A DNA stretch of 64,000 nucleotides from Saccharomonospora amisosensis (GCF_011761185.1 NZ_JAAOYM010000001.1:3410001-3474000), one strand, 5' to 3'; numbered from the stretch's first letter, positions 43,232-52,521 are shown. Notes: a model not told the origin generated them from the letters alone. Translations and numbers: made by a program.

Positions 43232-43559
43232 CAGCCCGGGCATTCCGGCTGAGGACAGCATTTCGGTGGTTCCGCCGGAGCGCTCCGGCGCTGCGGTGCA
43301 AACTCCACGGTCTCTACCGCCGGTTGCGGATTACTTAAGGAAGCTATACCGATATGCTTTGTGATACCGCACGGCCGCTTCTTGATCTGATGCTGTCAGA
43401 CCCATCGTCGGCACGCACGGCCGCCCTGCCCGGCGGGCCCCGGCGGTCCGTCGAAGTTCAGCCGCAGTGGGCATGTCCGTGGGCAAGACGGGAGAAGGTC
43501 CGGTTGGCGGGGTTCCGGGATAGTGCTCAACAGGTGCGCGGTTCCAGAGGGGAGGCGCG
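43232..43559. promoter_or_regulatory. Intergenic region before the FAD monooxygenase
   Basis: 328 bases. It has a perfect 18-base GC palindrome (43273-43290, arms CGCCGGAGC / GCTCCGGCG) that could end the core operon, and an AT-rich segment (TTACTTAAGGAAGCTATACC near 43332-43351) that may be the next promoter. No coding frame is convincing. Confidence 0.4.
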
Positions 43560-44693
43560 GTGGTCCAGGTACGGCGAGTGATCGTCATCGGAGCCGGGCC
43601 GGCCGGGCTGGCGACGGCGATCGCGCTCGAAAGGGCGGGTGTGCACGCCGAGGTCTACGAGCGGGCGGAGCATTCGCGCAGTGTCGGCACCGGGCTCACC
43701 CTCTGGCCCAACGGGCTCGCGGCGCTGGACACCTTCGGGGCCGGAGACGCGGTACGGGCATGCGCACTGGCCGCCGACGGGATTGCCATGCGCGCGCACA
43801 CCGGTCGCGTGCTGTACGAGATTTCCGGCCGGGCGCTGGATTCGATCGGCGGCCGTGGCGTCGCCGTACATCGGGCGGACCTGATCGCCGCACTCACCGG
43901 GCCGCTGGCTCCGGACCGGGTGCGTTTCGGGATGCGGTGTATCGGAGTGCGCACCGAGGGCGGGCGAGCGCTCGCCGAGTTCGCCGACGGAAGCACCGCC
44001 GAAGCCGATCTGGTCGTCGGTGCCGATGGGATCTCTTCCACCGTGCGGTCGGCGGCTGGGTTGTCGGCGCCGCCGCGGTTCGCCGGCAGCACGGTGTGGC
44101 GCGCCGTCATCGGGTTCGCGCTCCCACCCGCTCCCGGTCTGTTGACCTTTGGCCGATCGAGCCAGTTCGGCATATGGCGGGTTCCGGGTGACCGCGTCTA
44201 CTGGTTCGCGTCCGGCCCGGCGCGACGCGGTCGGCACCGGACTGGTGAGTCGCGGCCCGCGGGGATGTTCGAACGATGGCATACGCCCATTCCGGAACTG
44301 CTCGCTTCCACCCCGACAGAACGGATCACGGTCACCGACCTCTACGACAGCGCGCCGCTGCATTCCTGGAGCAGCGGGAGGGTGGTGCTGGTCGGCGATG
44401 CCGCGCATCCGAGCCTGCCGAACATGGGGCAGGGAACCTCACAGGCGTTCGAGGACGTCGCGGTACTCGTCGATCGCCTGGTACACGAGCCGGATATCCG
44501 CAGCGCGTTCTCCGCATACGAGGTACGAAGGCGCGGAAGGGCCCGCGCGGCCTGGGCGCAAGCCAGGGCACTCGCCCGGATCGGAGGCTGGAACAATCCG
44601 CTGGCATGCTGGCTGCGCGAACGTATGTTGGCGGTGGCACCCGAACGCGCCCAGCTACGGCAATTGGAGCGCCTGTTCTCGTTTTCCGTCTGA
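43560..44693 (+). CDS. FAD-dependent aromatic-type monooxygenase
   Basis: Group A flavin monooxygenase of 377 aa: GxGxxG in VIGAGPAGLATAIAL, the DG motif region (VVGADGISSTVRSAAG) and GDAAHPSLPNMGQGTSQAFED near the C-terminus. The closest pattern is PHBH/UbiH-like hydroxylases and hydroxylases of aromatic polyketides. It starts with GTG at 43560 after GAGGGGAGG-like purines. It probably hydroxylates or epoxidises the product skeleton; the substrate is unknown. Confidence 0.87.
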   Translation: MVQVRRVIVIGAGPAGLATAIALERAGVHAEVYERAEHSRSVGTGLTLWPNGLAALDTFGAGDAVRACALAADGIAMRAHTGRVLYEISGRALDSIGGRGVAVHRADLIAALTGPLAPDRVRFGMRCIGVRTEGGRALAEFADGSTAEADLVVGADGISSTVRSAAGLSAPPRFAGSTVWRAVIGFALPPAPGLLTFGRSSQFGIWRVPGDRVYWFASGPARRGRHRTGESRPAGMFERWHTPIPELLASTPTERITVTDLYDSAPLHSWSSGRVVLVGDAAHPSLPNMGQGTSQAFEDVAVLVDRLVHEPDIRSAFSAYEVRRRGRARAAWAQARALARIGGWNNPLACWLRERMLAVAPERAQLRQLERLFSFSV

Positions 44694-44785
44694 GTTCCCT
44701 TCCGCAACCGGGAGGTGTGCGGGTGGGGCAGACCAATTCGTACGGTCGTGCGATGGCACAGCCGTCGAGCGGCCGGTATATTACT

Positions 44786-44800
44786 ACCATAAGATATGGT
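44786..44800. promoter_or_regulatory. Candidate operator before the SRPBCC gene
   Basis: Perfect inverted repeat ACCATA-AGA-TATGGT in an AT-rich patch about 60-70 bases upstream of the SRPBCC start. Its short arms and location suit a repressor such as TetR or the nearby AraC/HxlR proteins. No match to operators A/B. Confidence 0.35.
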
Positions 44801-44858
44801 CATCTCGACGGTTTCGGACGGTCAGGATCAATGTGCGGCCCGGCCATCGGAGGACACA

Positions 44859-45722
44859 GTGGACGATCTCGAACCCGGAAGTTCGCCGATGGCGACCGCT
44901 GAATCAGACGTTGTCCGCGTCAGCATTCACACCCGGCGCCCGGTCTCGGACGTGTGGTCCGCGCTGGCCGAGCCGCATTCGCTTGGTCGGTGGTTCGGTG
45001 AACTAGACCAGCCGTGGCAGGAAGGCCGCTCCGGCCGGATCGAGTTCGGCGACGGTGACTTCTTCGAGGTGACCACGAACGAGATCGTCGAGCGGCGGCT
45101 CATCTGCTTCGAATGGCGCTTCCTCGGTCTCGGTCCGCTTTCCCGGATACGGTGGACGATCACTGACCTCGATGGGCAGGCCAGGGTCATGGTCGAGGAC
45201 GGCGATCCGACCCGCACCAAGGCCGAGGCCGACCAGCTGGTCGAGGGGTGGACCGACTTCTTCCAGCGGCTCGGTAGTTATCTCGAAACGGGGCAGTCGA
45301 CGCGGTACGAATGGCGGGACGAGATAGACGGATCGGTCGACCTGCCCGCCGGCTCGTCCGATCCACTCGAGGCGGAGACGCTGCTGCGCTGGCTTCCGGT
45401 GGCGAGTGACGGTTTCAGGCCGAGCTGGTTTTTCATCGTCGACGAGGAGGGCCCGCGCCGATTTCCGATTACCGACTGGAATCCCGGAGCGGAGAAGCTG
45501 ACGTTCGCGGTCAACGTCGCCGCCGGTGCGCCCAGCACCTTCTGTACGGTGACCGTCGAACCGGTCGGCGCGGGCACGGGTGTGCGCAGGCTTCGGTTCG
45601 AGCACACCAACTGGCGCGGACTGGGGATTCCGGACAGGAAGGCACTCCTGTTGCGGCGGCGGTTCATCATGTCCTGGATCACGGCACTTGAACACGCGCG
45701 CCATCACGCCTCGGCGCAGTAG
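44859..45722 (+). CDS. SRPBCC (START-like) protein, two domains
   Basis: Protein of about 287 aa. The N-terminal half is a clear SRPBCC domain (VSDVWSALAEPHSLGRWFGEL, DGDFFEVTTNEIVERRLICFEW), and the C-terminal half looks like a second, weaker copy (PSTFCTVTVEPVGAG, LRFEHTNWRGLG). START-like proteins CalU16, CalU19 and DynU16 occur in enediyne clusters and are linked to self-resistance or binding, so a similar role is plausible. The GTG at 44859 has GGAGG five bases upstream; an ATG at 44889 is an alternative. Confidence 0.75.
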   Translation: MDDLEPGSSPMATAESDVVRVSIHTRRPVSDVWSALAEPHSLGRWFGELDQPWQEGRSGRIEFGDGDFFEVTTNEIVERRLICFEWRFLGLGPLSRIRWTITDLDGQARVMVEDGDPTRTKAEADQLVEGWTDFFQRLGSYLETGQSTRYEWRDEIDGSVDLPAGSSDPLEAETLLRWLPVASDGFRPSWFFIVDEEGPRRFPITDWNPGAEKLTFAVNVAAGAPSTFCTVTVEPVGAGTGVRRLRFEHTNWRGLGIPDRKALLLRRRFIMSWITALEHARHHASAQ

Positions 45723-45744
45723 TAACTGAACTGGGGGAATTCCG

Positions 45745-46590
45745 ATGAAGTCGGAACCACTTTCGTTGCACACCGAGGGGTATTCCACCGAGCACGTCTC
45801 CGACGACCGTATCGCCGCAGTGCTGCGTTCGGTGCGAAGCATGCGGGAGAATATCGGGGACGAGCACTCCCTACGCAATCTCGCGCAGTCCGCCCTCCTC
45901 AGCCCGTACCATTTTCATCGGGTATTCCGGCAGGTGACCGCGTCTACCCCCGCCCGCTTCGTCGCCGCGTGCCGGATGGAGGAGGCGAAACTACTCCTGG
46001 CGAACAGTTCCGACAATGTCACCGACATCTGCATGCAGGTCGGATACTCCAGTCTGGGCACGTTCACCTCCCAGTTCAGCCGCCTGGTCGGCATGTCGCC
46101 GCGCCGGTTCCGCCGGCTCATGTCCACCTTCTCGGCCGACTCGTGTGCCGATGTGCTCGCGGCGTGCGGTCCGACCGTGTCGCCACCGGAGCGGACCCAG
46201 GTCACCGGTGTGATCGACGGTGATTCCGATTGCGGTCCGCTGGCCGTCGTCGGATTGTTTCCCTCCGGGATTCCGCAGGAGAGTCCGGCGGCGTGCGCGG
46301 TGGTCCGGGTATCGGGGGTCGTCGCCTTCGACGGGCTTCCCGACGGCACCTACTACCCGCTCGCGGTAAGTTTCCGTTCCTCGGCTACCGTCGCCGATTC
46401 CATCGGTGACGCGTCGGTGGACCATTGCCTGATCGGGGTCAGCTCGGCGCGGGTCCGGATCAGCGGCGGCCGTGCGGTCAATCGTGATTCTTTTCCATTG
46501 CGGTTGCGGCGCAGGCGGCCGATCGATCCACCGTTGGTGCTGGCCCTGCCGCTGCTGCTGGCGGCGGGTCGTCCGAATGCCGCAGCCTGA
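45745..46590 (+). CDS. AraC-family regulator with N-terminal HTH
   Basis: Regulator of 281 aa. Unlike most AraC proteins, the double-HTH lies at the N-terminus (about residues 40-125: LRNLAQSALLSPYHFHRVFR, AKLLLANSSDNVTDICMQVG, FTSQFSRLVGMSPRRFR), and a 150-residue C-terminal domain follows that may bind a ligand. It is downstream of the SRPBCC gene and next to an HxlR regulator, suggesting control of cluster genes. Confidence 0.85.
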   Translation: MKSEPLSLHTEGYSTEHVSDDRIAAVLRSVRSMRENIGDEHSLRNLAQSALLSPYHFHRVFRQVTASTPARFVAACRMEEAKLLLANSSDNVTDICMQVGYSSLGTFTSQFSRLVGMSPRRFRRLMSTFSADSCADVLAACGPTVSPPERTQVTGVIDGDSDCGPLAVVGLFPSGIPQESPAACAVVRVSGVVAFDGLPDGTYYPLAVSFRSSATVADSIGDASVDHCLIGVSSARVRISGGRAVNRDSFPLRLRRRRPIDPPLVLALPLLLAAGRPNAAA

Positions 46591-46701
46591 CGGTCAGCGC
46601 GTTACGGAATGGTCTATCGAGACTCGTCAGCAATACCACATCCCGGGTAGACTTTGTTGGTTGTCAGATTTCTTTACCTGCAGGACTGTCAAGCGGAGTC
46701 G

Positions 46702-47388
46702 ATGATGTCGGAGAAGCGCAACTACGGTCAGTTCTGTGGGCTGGCCGCGGCGCTGGACGTTGTCGGTGAACGGTGGACGCTGCTGATAATCCGGGAGCTC
46801 CTGGTCGGTCCGGCGCGGTTCAGCGAGATCGCCGACAACCTGCCCGGCATCGGGCCCAACCTGCTCACCGAGCGGCTGCGCTCGCTGACCGAGTCCGGAG
46901 TGATCGAGACCGCGCCGGTGCCGGGGGACGGGCGCGGCAGGCGGTATCTGCTGACCCCGTTCGGTGCCGCGTTGCTCCACCCGTTGCTGCACCTGGCCAG
47001 GTGGGGAATGCACTTGCTGACCGAGGACGACGCCGCGGCCGGCACAACTCGGTCGAGCTGGGGTTTCCTTGCTGTGCAAGCGATGATCGATCCGGACCAG
47101 GTGCCCACGGTGGACGAGAGCTACGAGTTCCGGGTTGACGACGAGGTGTTCCACCTGGAGGTACGGAACGGTACCGCCACCGCCAAGCGCGGTGCGGCCG
47201 AGGACCCGGTGCTGGTAGCCACCACCGATGCGTCGACCTTCGTGCGAATCGGCGCTCAGATGCTTGCCCCGTTCGACGCCGTGGTCGCCGGCGAGTTGAA
47301 GATCAACGGTGACTCGCGCGCGGTGCAACGATGTACCCGGCTGATCGGCCTGTCCAACACGCCGACTCCGATGCGCGAAACAGCCTGA
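46702..47388 (+). CDS. HxlR-family regulator with SCP2-like C-terminus
   Basis: HxlR-type winged-helix regulator of 228 aa, with wHTH about residues 10-95 (CGLAAALDVVGERWTLLIIREL, GPARFSEIADNLPGIGPNLLTERL) plus a C-terminal SCP2-like sterol-binding-type domain (DPVLVATTDASTFVRIGAQ, ELKINGDSRAV). The added domain suggests sensing of a hydrophobic ligand, possibly the enediyne. The ATG at 46702 was preferred because the wHTH begins there. Confidence 0.85.
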   Translation: MMSEKRNYGQFCGLAAALDVVGERWTLLIIRELLVGPARFSEIADNLPGIGPNLLTERLRSLTESGVIETAPVPGDGRGRRYLLTPFGAALLHPLLHLARWGMHLLTEDDAAAGTTRSSWGFLAVQAMIDPDQVPTVDESYEFRVDDEVFHLEVRNGTATAKRGAAEDPVLVATTDASTFVRIGAQMLAPFDAVVAGELKINGDSRAVQRCTRLIGLSNTPTPMRETA

Positions 47389-47745
47389 GCGATCAGTAAC
47401 TGAGGCTTCCGATCTGGCAGGAAGCGAGCAGCACTCCCCTGCCGAGGAAACCGCCCTGGCTCAGTAAGGTAATGAGCGTCGGACCTTGCGTTAGTTCCGT
47501 TCATTCCATGTCTGCCTGAGGACATTGACATCGGGATTCGGGACGGGGCCGGGTGGGACGATGGCCAAGTTCGCCGACCCCAATGGCACCTAACGGACGC
47601 TGTGCGGCGTGCAGCCAGTAGCCATCCGTCCTTTCACGACATGTTCGCCTGCGCGCCGCACAGGTGGCATCGGTGTTGCCGACCTGGTTCATCCGGACGG
47701 AGCGTTCCTTCCATACGGAGGTGTGTGCGCGACCGTAGCGGGCGG
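47389..47745. other. Gap with a VOC-tail-like relic
   Basis: 357 bases with no intact gene. At 47543-47593 one frame reads TGPGGTMAKFADPNGT then stop, similar to the C-terminal end of VOC proteins (FxDPDGN), so this may be a degraded VOC gene. The rest shows no support. Confidence 0.3.
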
Positions 47746-49011
47746 TCAGGCCGAGTTCTTCCTCGTTCTTGCTCGCTCCCTGCCGTGCAGCAGCAGGGCT
47801 GTCGCCGCACCCTCCGGCCAGCTCAGTAATCGCGGCAGCGTGGCCATGCCCGCACGCAGGGATACCGGCACCATGCCCATCCTGCGGGCCTGCGACACCG
47901 CGCCAGCGCCACTGGCCATCCCGGCTCCGCTCCACAGCGACCACTGTGCGGCGACCGTCGCGCAGCCCGGTAGCTGCGCCGCCTGCTCCAGGGTGGTTCT
48001 GCGTAGTAGCTCGTTCGCCAGCGCGTAGCAGCCGAGGCTGCGGTGGGCGTGCTCGGCGGTGATCGAACCGAAGGTGATCAGTGACCGCAGGTCAGCCGAG
48101 GGCACGGCCGCCAGCAGGTTGCGTAGGCCCGCCACCTTCACCCGCTGCGCGGCCAGTAGTTGATGGCTGGTGCAGCCTTCGACCGGTCCGCCGTACAGCA
48201 CCCCGGCGCAGTGCAGCACGGCCCGCACCGGTGGAAGTATTCCCAGCGTCCCGCCCAGGGTGTCGACGCTCCGTTGCCGGTCGGTGAGGTCGAGCTGAAG
48301 CACCGTGACGCCGGTGCGGCTCGACCGCAGCCGGGTGAGATGCCGTGCCGCGGGCCCGGCCAGCTCGGTGGGGGCGAGCCGATCCACCAACACCGGATGC
48401 AGGCCGGTGCGGTGTGCCAGCACGCTCGCGGCCCGTAAGCCGAGGCCCCCGAGCCCTCCTGTCACCAGCACCGATCCGGGCACCCGCGGAGGTACCGGAT
48501 CCGGAAGCCGGACCGGTTGCCACTGCGTCCTGGTGATCCGTCCGGTGTTGTCGATCTGGAACTCGTCGTTACCGTCCCGCTCGGCTCCGGCCAGTGTCAC
48601 CGCGATCCGCACCGCCCGCGCGGAGGGGTTGCGGCAGAGCTCTATCGACCGGACGTCCAGCCGGGGATTCTCCACCGCGGCGGACCGCAACAGGCTCGCA
48701 CCACCGGCCCCGAGGTGCACCAGTGCCAGCCTGCCACCGTCCCTCCTCGCGGCCGCGATGCCGTTCAGCAGGTGTGCGTTGTCCGTCCACCCGAACTCAC
48801 CGCCGAGTAGAACGGCGGTGCCAGTGGTTCCGGCGGGCTCGCCTTCCGGAGTGAGCCGGGGCGGGGCCGAGCGGCTGGCGAACTCGCTCGCCGCCGGATG
48901 GCCAGGATGGCCGAGGAGTTGCCAGCAGCGCCGGACGAACCGGCCCGTCGGCACCGGCTGCCTGACCGCGGCGAGTACCGTGATGCCGTCAACCCCCGAG
49001 CTGGCAACCAT
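47746..49011 (-). CDS. Stand-alone ketoreductase of PKS type
   Basis: KR domain protein of 421 aa. An N-terminal structural part is followed by a Rossmann motif VLVTGGLGGLGLRAA, AVLHCAGVLYGGPV and the catalytic region LITFGSITAEHAHRSLGCYALANELL with Ser and Tyr. It is a ketoreductase not attached to a PKS, with the pseudo-KR half retained. It begins in a one-base overlap (TAATG) with the ABC1-kinase-like gene, so they are cotranslated. A reduction in polyketide tailoring is likely; the substrate is unknown. Confidence 0.8.
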   Translation of the reverse strand: MVASSGVDGITVLAAVRQPVPTGRFVRRCWQLLGHPGHPAASEFASRSAPPRLTPEGEPAGTTGTAVLLGGEFGWTDNAHLLNGIAAARRDGGRLALVHLGAGGASLLRSAAVENPRLDVRSIELCRNPSARAVRIAVTLAGAERDGNDEFQIDNTGRITRTQWQPVRLPDPVPPRVPGSVLVTGGLGGLGLRAASVLAHRTGLHPVLVDRLAPTELAGPAARHLTRLRSSRTGVTVLQLDLTDRQRSVDTLGGTLGILPPVRAVLHCAGVLYGGPVEGCTSHQLLAAQRVKVAGLRNLLAAVPSADLRSLITFGSITAEHAHRSLGCYALANELLRRTTLEQAAQLPGCATVAAQWSLWSGAGMASGAGAVSQARRMGMVPVSLRAGMATLPRLLSWPEGAATALLLHGRERARTRKNSA

Positions 49012-50381
49012 TATCTGCGTAGCGCGGTGAGCAGGGTCGGGATGGCCTCGGCCTGGAAGTCGACGTCCACATCGAGCTCGTTGATCATCCCCTCCAGGAC
49101 GAGCAGGGATACCAGCGGGAAGACGAACTCGGGTGCTGCCGCGATGCCGGAGCGACGTTGCAGGTCGAACAGCTTGGTGGCGAACGGAGCGAGCCGGAAC
49201 TGGCCGGCCGTGCGGCGATGCGCGGATGCGACCAGATCGCGGATACCGGCGCGGAAGGAGTCCAGATCGGCTCCCGGCGGTACGTGCTCACTACTGCGCA
49301 ACACCACCTCGGCGCATTCCTTGCCCCGGCCCATGGACATGTTCAGGAAGAACTCGGCGAACAGCCGCTTGACGTGCGACTCCAGCGGTACCACGAAGCC
49401 CGCGTCCAGCAGCACCACCTCGGCACTCCTTGTCAGGTAGAGGTTCCCCGGGTGCATGTCACAGTGCACGAGCCCGTCGAGGAACAGCATCTGGTAAACG
49501 CCGTGCAGTACCCTGCGGATGAGTTCCCTTCGTTCCTCCCTGGTCATTTCCCCTGGACCGAACCGGCCCAGCCCCGGTACGTATTCCATCACCAGCACGC
49601 CATCGCCGCTGACCTCGCGCAGCGGTTCGGGAATCCGGAAGTAACGCAAACCCGTCAGGTTGCCGCGCAGCGCGGCCAGCGCCGTTGCTTCGGCCGCGAG
49701 GTCCAGCTGCCGCAGCACGGCGAACCCGAGCTGGGTCACCATGCGCCGGGCGGGGACCTTGCGCATGCCCGGCATCCACTCCATCATCCGCGCGCCCGCG
49801 GCGAGAAGGGCGAAATCGGCGCGCATCCGCTCACTGATGCCCGGACGCCGCACCTTCACCGCGACCTGGCGACCGTCGTGCAACCGGGCGCGGTACACGC
49901 ATGCGATACTGCCGCTGGCCACGGGGGTCCAATCGAATTCGGCGAACGGTAAGGCATTCGCCGTCCGGTACGCTCGCCGTACCGCGCCCTCGGCTTCCTC
50001 GTGGCGCATCGCCGGCACCCGGTCGTACAGCTGGGCGAGGGTGTCGCATACCTCCGGTGCCAGCAGATCGCGACGAGTGCTGAGCAACTGGCCGCCCTTG
50101 ACGAAGGTCGGTCCGAGATCCACCAGCATTCTGGCCAGCCGTCCCCGACCGTTGTTCTCCGGGTCGGGGAATCGCGTGCCGGCTCCCCGCAGCGCTGCGA
50201 GCCCGCCCGCGCAACCGTGCCGGATCGCCGTCATGGTCCAGACACCCAGCCGGCCGGCCAGCGTTGCCCACCCGGGGTTGGAAGGTTCGCCGACGTACAG
50301 CATTCCCACAGTGGCCCCCAGCCTGACGACGTCGCGGAATCGCTTATCCGATATTGGCCCGTGGCAACGGTTTTGATCCAC
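49011..50381 (-). CDS. ABC1/AarF/UbiB kinase-like protein 1
   Basis: ABC1 (UbiB/ADCK) kinase-like protein of 456 aa. The KxGQ motif is in PTFVKGGQLLS, the atypical A-loop in PVASGSIACVYRA, the nucleotide lysine in VAVKVRRPG, the catalytic HCDMHPGNLYL and the DFG-equivalent LLDAGF. The family acts on quinone or lipid biosynthesis or transport in bacteria. An N-terminal amphipathic extension and a C-terminal hydrophobic tail are present. It is paralogous to the protein at 56408-57679 and coupled to the ketoreductase. An ATG at 50303 is an alternative start. Confidence 0.8.
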   Translation of the reverse strand: MDQNRCHGPISDKRFRDVVRLGATVGMLYVGEPSNPGWATLAGRLGVWTMTAIRHGCAGGLAALRGAGTRFPDPENNGRGRLARMLVDLGPTFVKGGQLLSTRRDLLAPEVCDTLAQLYDRVPAMRHEEAEGAVRRAYRTANALPFAEFDWTPVASGSIACVYRARLHDGRQVAVKVRRPGISERMRADFALLAAGARMMEWMPGMRKVPARRMVTQLGFAVLRQLDLAAEATALAALRGNLTGLRYFRIPEPLREVSGDGVLVMEYVPGLGRFGPGEMTREERRELIRRVLHGVYQMLFLDGLVHCDMHPGNLYLTRSAEVVLLDAGFVVPLESHVKRLFAEFFLNMSMGRGKECAEVVLRSSEHVPPGADLDSFRAGIRDLVASAHRRTAGQFRLAPFATKLFDLQRRSGIAAAPEFVFPLVSLLVLEGMINELDVDVDFQAEAIPTLLTALRR

Positions 50382-50517
50382 CGCCGTCCGAGTGACTCGG
50401 ACAAGTCAATATAGATCAGTTAAGTAAACGGCCCGCAAGGCAAGCTGCGAGAAGGAGCGGTAAGGCAATCGCCATATCTTGTTGATACCGATCTACGCAG
50501 ACGGGAAGGAAGCCGCG
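50382..50517. promoter_or_regulatory. Divergent promoter, kinase-like 1 / HEAT protein
   Basis: 136 bases between divergently transcribed genes with an AT-rich core (CAATATAGATCAGTTAAGTA, about 50406-50425). A purine-rich GGGAAGGAAG precedes the HEAT-protein ATG. No operator match was found. Confidence 0.45.
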
Positions 50518-51837
50518 ATGGCTATCGACCTTTGCAACAAATCGCCGGACTCGCTCGCGGAACGCGAGCCTGGCTCATGGGCCGACGTTGTCCCGTCGGA
50601 GCCGGCTCTGCTGGAGGATCTCGGCACCGAACAGCGTGAAGCACTCAATTTCGCGTACCGGACCACTCTGAGCAATGTGGACCCCCGCTTCGTCGCGGGT
50701 GACCCCGCGGCGTGGGCGAGTGACTTCGGCTACGCACTCGACCGGGTAGCCATCCGGCTGGACAACCGGAGCAACGACGAACTGCGCGAGCAGGCGTTGC
50801 GGCACCCGGACCCGGTCATGCGTGAGCAGGCGCTTTTCGAGTATGCCGACCGTGACCACGGGGACGCGATCGAGCTCCTCGAGGAGGCGGTCCGTTCGGA
50901 CAGGGATCGCGAGGTGCGCTGGGACGCGCTGTGGGCGATCGAGAAGCTGGGCGGCGCGCGGGCGGTCAACACCCTGCAGAAGTTCCTGAACGACTCCGAT
51001 CCGGAAATCGCCGAGTGGGCAAAGCTGTTCATCAGCGAGCTGCAGTCCGGTGACCCAGCCTTCGACGGCAGGGCCGGTCTCTACACGCCGGGCCGCACCT
51101 TCGACGAGACCATCTACCTGCTGATCCACTGCGATCTGTACGTGCGCCTTGACGACACGAACACGCACTGGGGCAAGATCTCGCTCGCTCCGCAGGGTCT
51201 GGCGCGGATCTACGGGCAGGCGCACGCCTGCCCGAACGTGGCGACGAGGGAGCGGCAACTCGTGATCGCCAAGACGATCTCCGGCTTGCACAAGGATGGC
51301 TCGCCGCACTGCGACAACTACCTGTTCCGTGGTTTCACCGACCGTACCCGCCGGGACCGTGGCAACTTCTTCTTCGAATCGCTGGTGCCGCGGACCTTCT
51401 TCAAGTCCGGCAGGGCCGACGACCCGAGCGCGGGTGTACGTCAGGCCAACATCGGCTTCGCCCGGTACGGGACGTGGCACCTGGAGCCGAAGTTCCAGGT
51501 GCGCGAGGAGGCCGCCATCCGGTACGTGCGCGGTCGCTTCCAGGGCTGGGGCTACGTCAACCTGGCCCGGATCGCTGGACGGCCGCTGGAGGAGGTGCTG
51601 ACCCCTGGTAACGGTGTGCTCTCTACGCTGCACGATCCTGAAGTCGGCCCGATGACCAACGCGTTCATCCTGGGCACCTTCAAGGGCAAGCTGAACGACT
51701 GGGACGGCGACGGGGCCATCGACCTCAACTCGCGCGACGTTTACTCCACAGTAGACGGGGAGATCGACTCTGACCAGGACGGCGTCGCCGATCACCCCGG
51801 CCAGACCTGCTGTGACTACACGAGCCAGCTCCCGTAA
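50518..51837 (+). CDS. HEAT-repeat protein with C-terminal Ca-loop motifs
   Basis: Protein of 439 aa, start ATG 50518 behind GGGAAGGAAG. Residues about 75-180 are HEAT-like repeats (DPVMREQALFEYADRD, DREVRWDALWAIEKLGG, DPEIAEWAKLFISEL). A middle domain with conserved Cys/His (HACPNVATRER, SPHCDNYLFRG) is not recognised. The C-terminus has two Ca2+-loop-like motifs (DWDGDGAIDLNSRD and DSDQDGVADH) before CCDY. No signal peptide is seen. It is probably translated with the next gene. The whole combination is unfamiliar to me; the cluster setting suggests handling of the enediyne core. Confidence 0.6.
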   Translation: MAIDLCNKSPDSLAEREPGSWADVVPSEPALLEDLGTEQREALNFAYRTTLSNVDPRFVAGDPAAWASDFGYALDRVAIRLDNRSNDELREQALRHPDPVMREQALFEYADRDHGDAIELLEEAVRSDRDREVRWDALWAIEKLGGARAVNTLQKFLNDSDPEIAEWAKLFISELQSGDPAFDGRAGLYTPGRTFDETIYLLIHCDLYVRLDDTNTHWGKISLAPQGLARIYGQAHACPNVATRERQLVIAKTISGLHKDGSPHCDNYLFRGFTDRTRRDRGNFFFESLVPRTFFKSGRADDPSAGVRQANIGFARYGTWHLEPKFQVREEAAIRYVRGRFQGWGYVNLARIAGRPLEEVLTPGNGVLSTLHDPEVGPMTNAFILGTFKGKLNDWDGDGAIDLNSRDVYSTVDGEIDSDQDGVADHPGQTCCDYTSQLP

Positions 51838-51867
51838 CTCGACGACACTCGGGCAAGAAAGGGAACC

Positions 51868-52521
51868 ATGTCTACTCCAATGAAGCAGCCGTCCGTGGTC
51901 TACGGTCGTCCGGTCACGACCGAGGGTGTGCCGAACGTCTACGCGGGCGCCACCGTCGTACCGTGGACAGCGCCCGACCCTGGCATCGACAACCTCGGTA
52001 TCAACTCGATCGACACCTTCGCCGTTCCCGGCGTCGGTGAGTACACGGTTGCCTTTGACGGCTATGTGCGGGTGGTGCGTTCCGAGCCGACCTCCCGCGA
52101 ATGGTCCAAGGCCGAAGTCTATACCAACCTGATCGAGATGAAGATGGTCGGTGAGTGCGAGGAGCTCGGTAGGATCACCGTCACGCTCAACTCGGACTGC
52201 CTCTCCACCGGCCAGATCCGGACACCCTTCGACCCGTACGCGGGCGAAGGGCCCTCCGCGAAGGCGTGCCGGATGGCCGTCGGTGCGATCTTCGACATGC
52301 CGAAGTTGGGCATGAAGCTTGTGAACAAGGAGCCGATCATCCTGACGATCGATGACGTACGGCAGATCCCGCCGGCCGGTGCGCCAGGCAAGGGGCAGAT
52401 CTACCGGATGCTGCCTCTGCACGACATCAACAACCTGGACGACGAGCCGGTCGCCTACGTGACGAGCCTGCGGTTCAACATGGGCGGCTACCTCACCCCC
52501 GAGGAGCTCGCCGCCAAGTAG
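51868..52521 (+). CDS. Unrecognised 217-aa protein paired with the HEAT protein
   Basis: Protein of 217 aa, start ATG after AAAGGGAACC, 30 bases after the HEAT gene. It has no membrane span or catalytic motif that I recognise; alternating strands (VGEYTVAFDGYVRVVRSEP, ELGRITVTLNSDCLSTG, PVAYVTSLRFNMGGYL) indicate an all-beta fold, and it might belong to the DUF6073-like group. Two Cys (GECEEL, NSDCLS) are present. The pair is probably co-expressed; a perfect terminator hairpin follows. Confidence 0.55.
   Translation: MSTPMKQPSVVYGRPVTTEGVPNVYAGATVVPWTAPDPGIDNLGINSIDTFAVPGVGEYTVAFDGYVRVVRSEPTSREWSKAEVYTNLIEMKMVGECEELGRITVTLNSDCLSTGQIRTPFDPYAGEGPSAKACRMAVGAIFDMPKLGMKLVNKEPIILTIDDVRQIPPAGAPGKGQIYRMLPLHDINNLDDEPVAYVTSLRFNMGGYLTPEELAAK

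Noticed and set aside
43273-43290. 18-base GC palindrome as an operator
   Set aside because: Short GC-only palindromes are common here; no AT patch or second copy, so only mentioned as a possible terminator.
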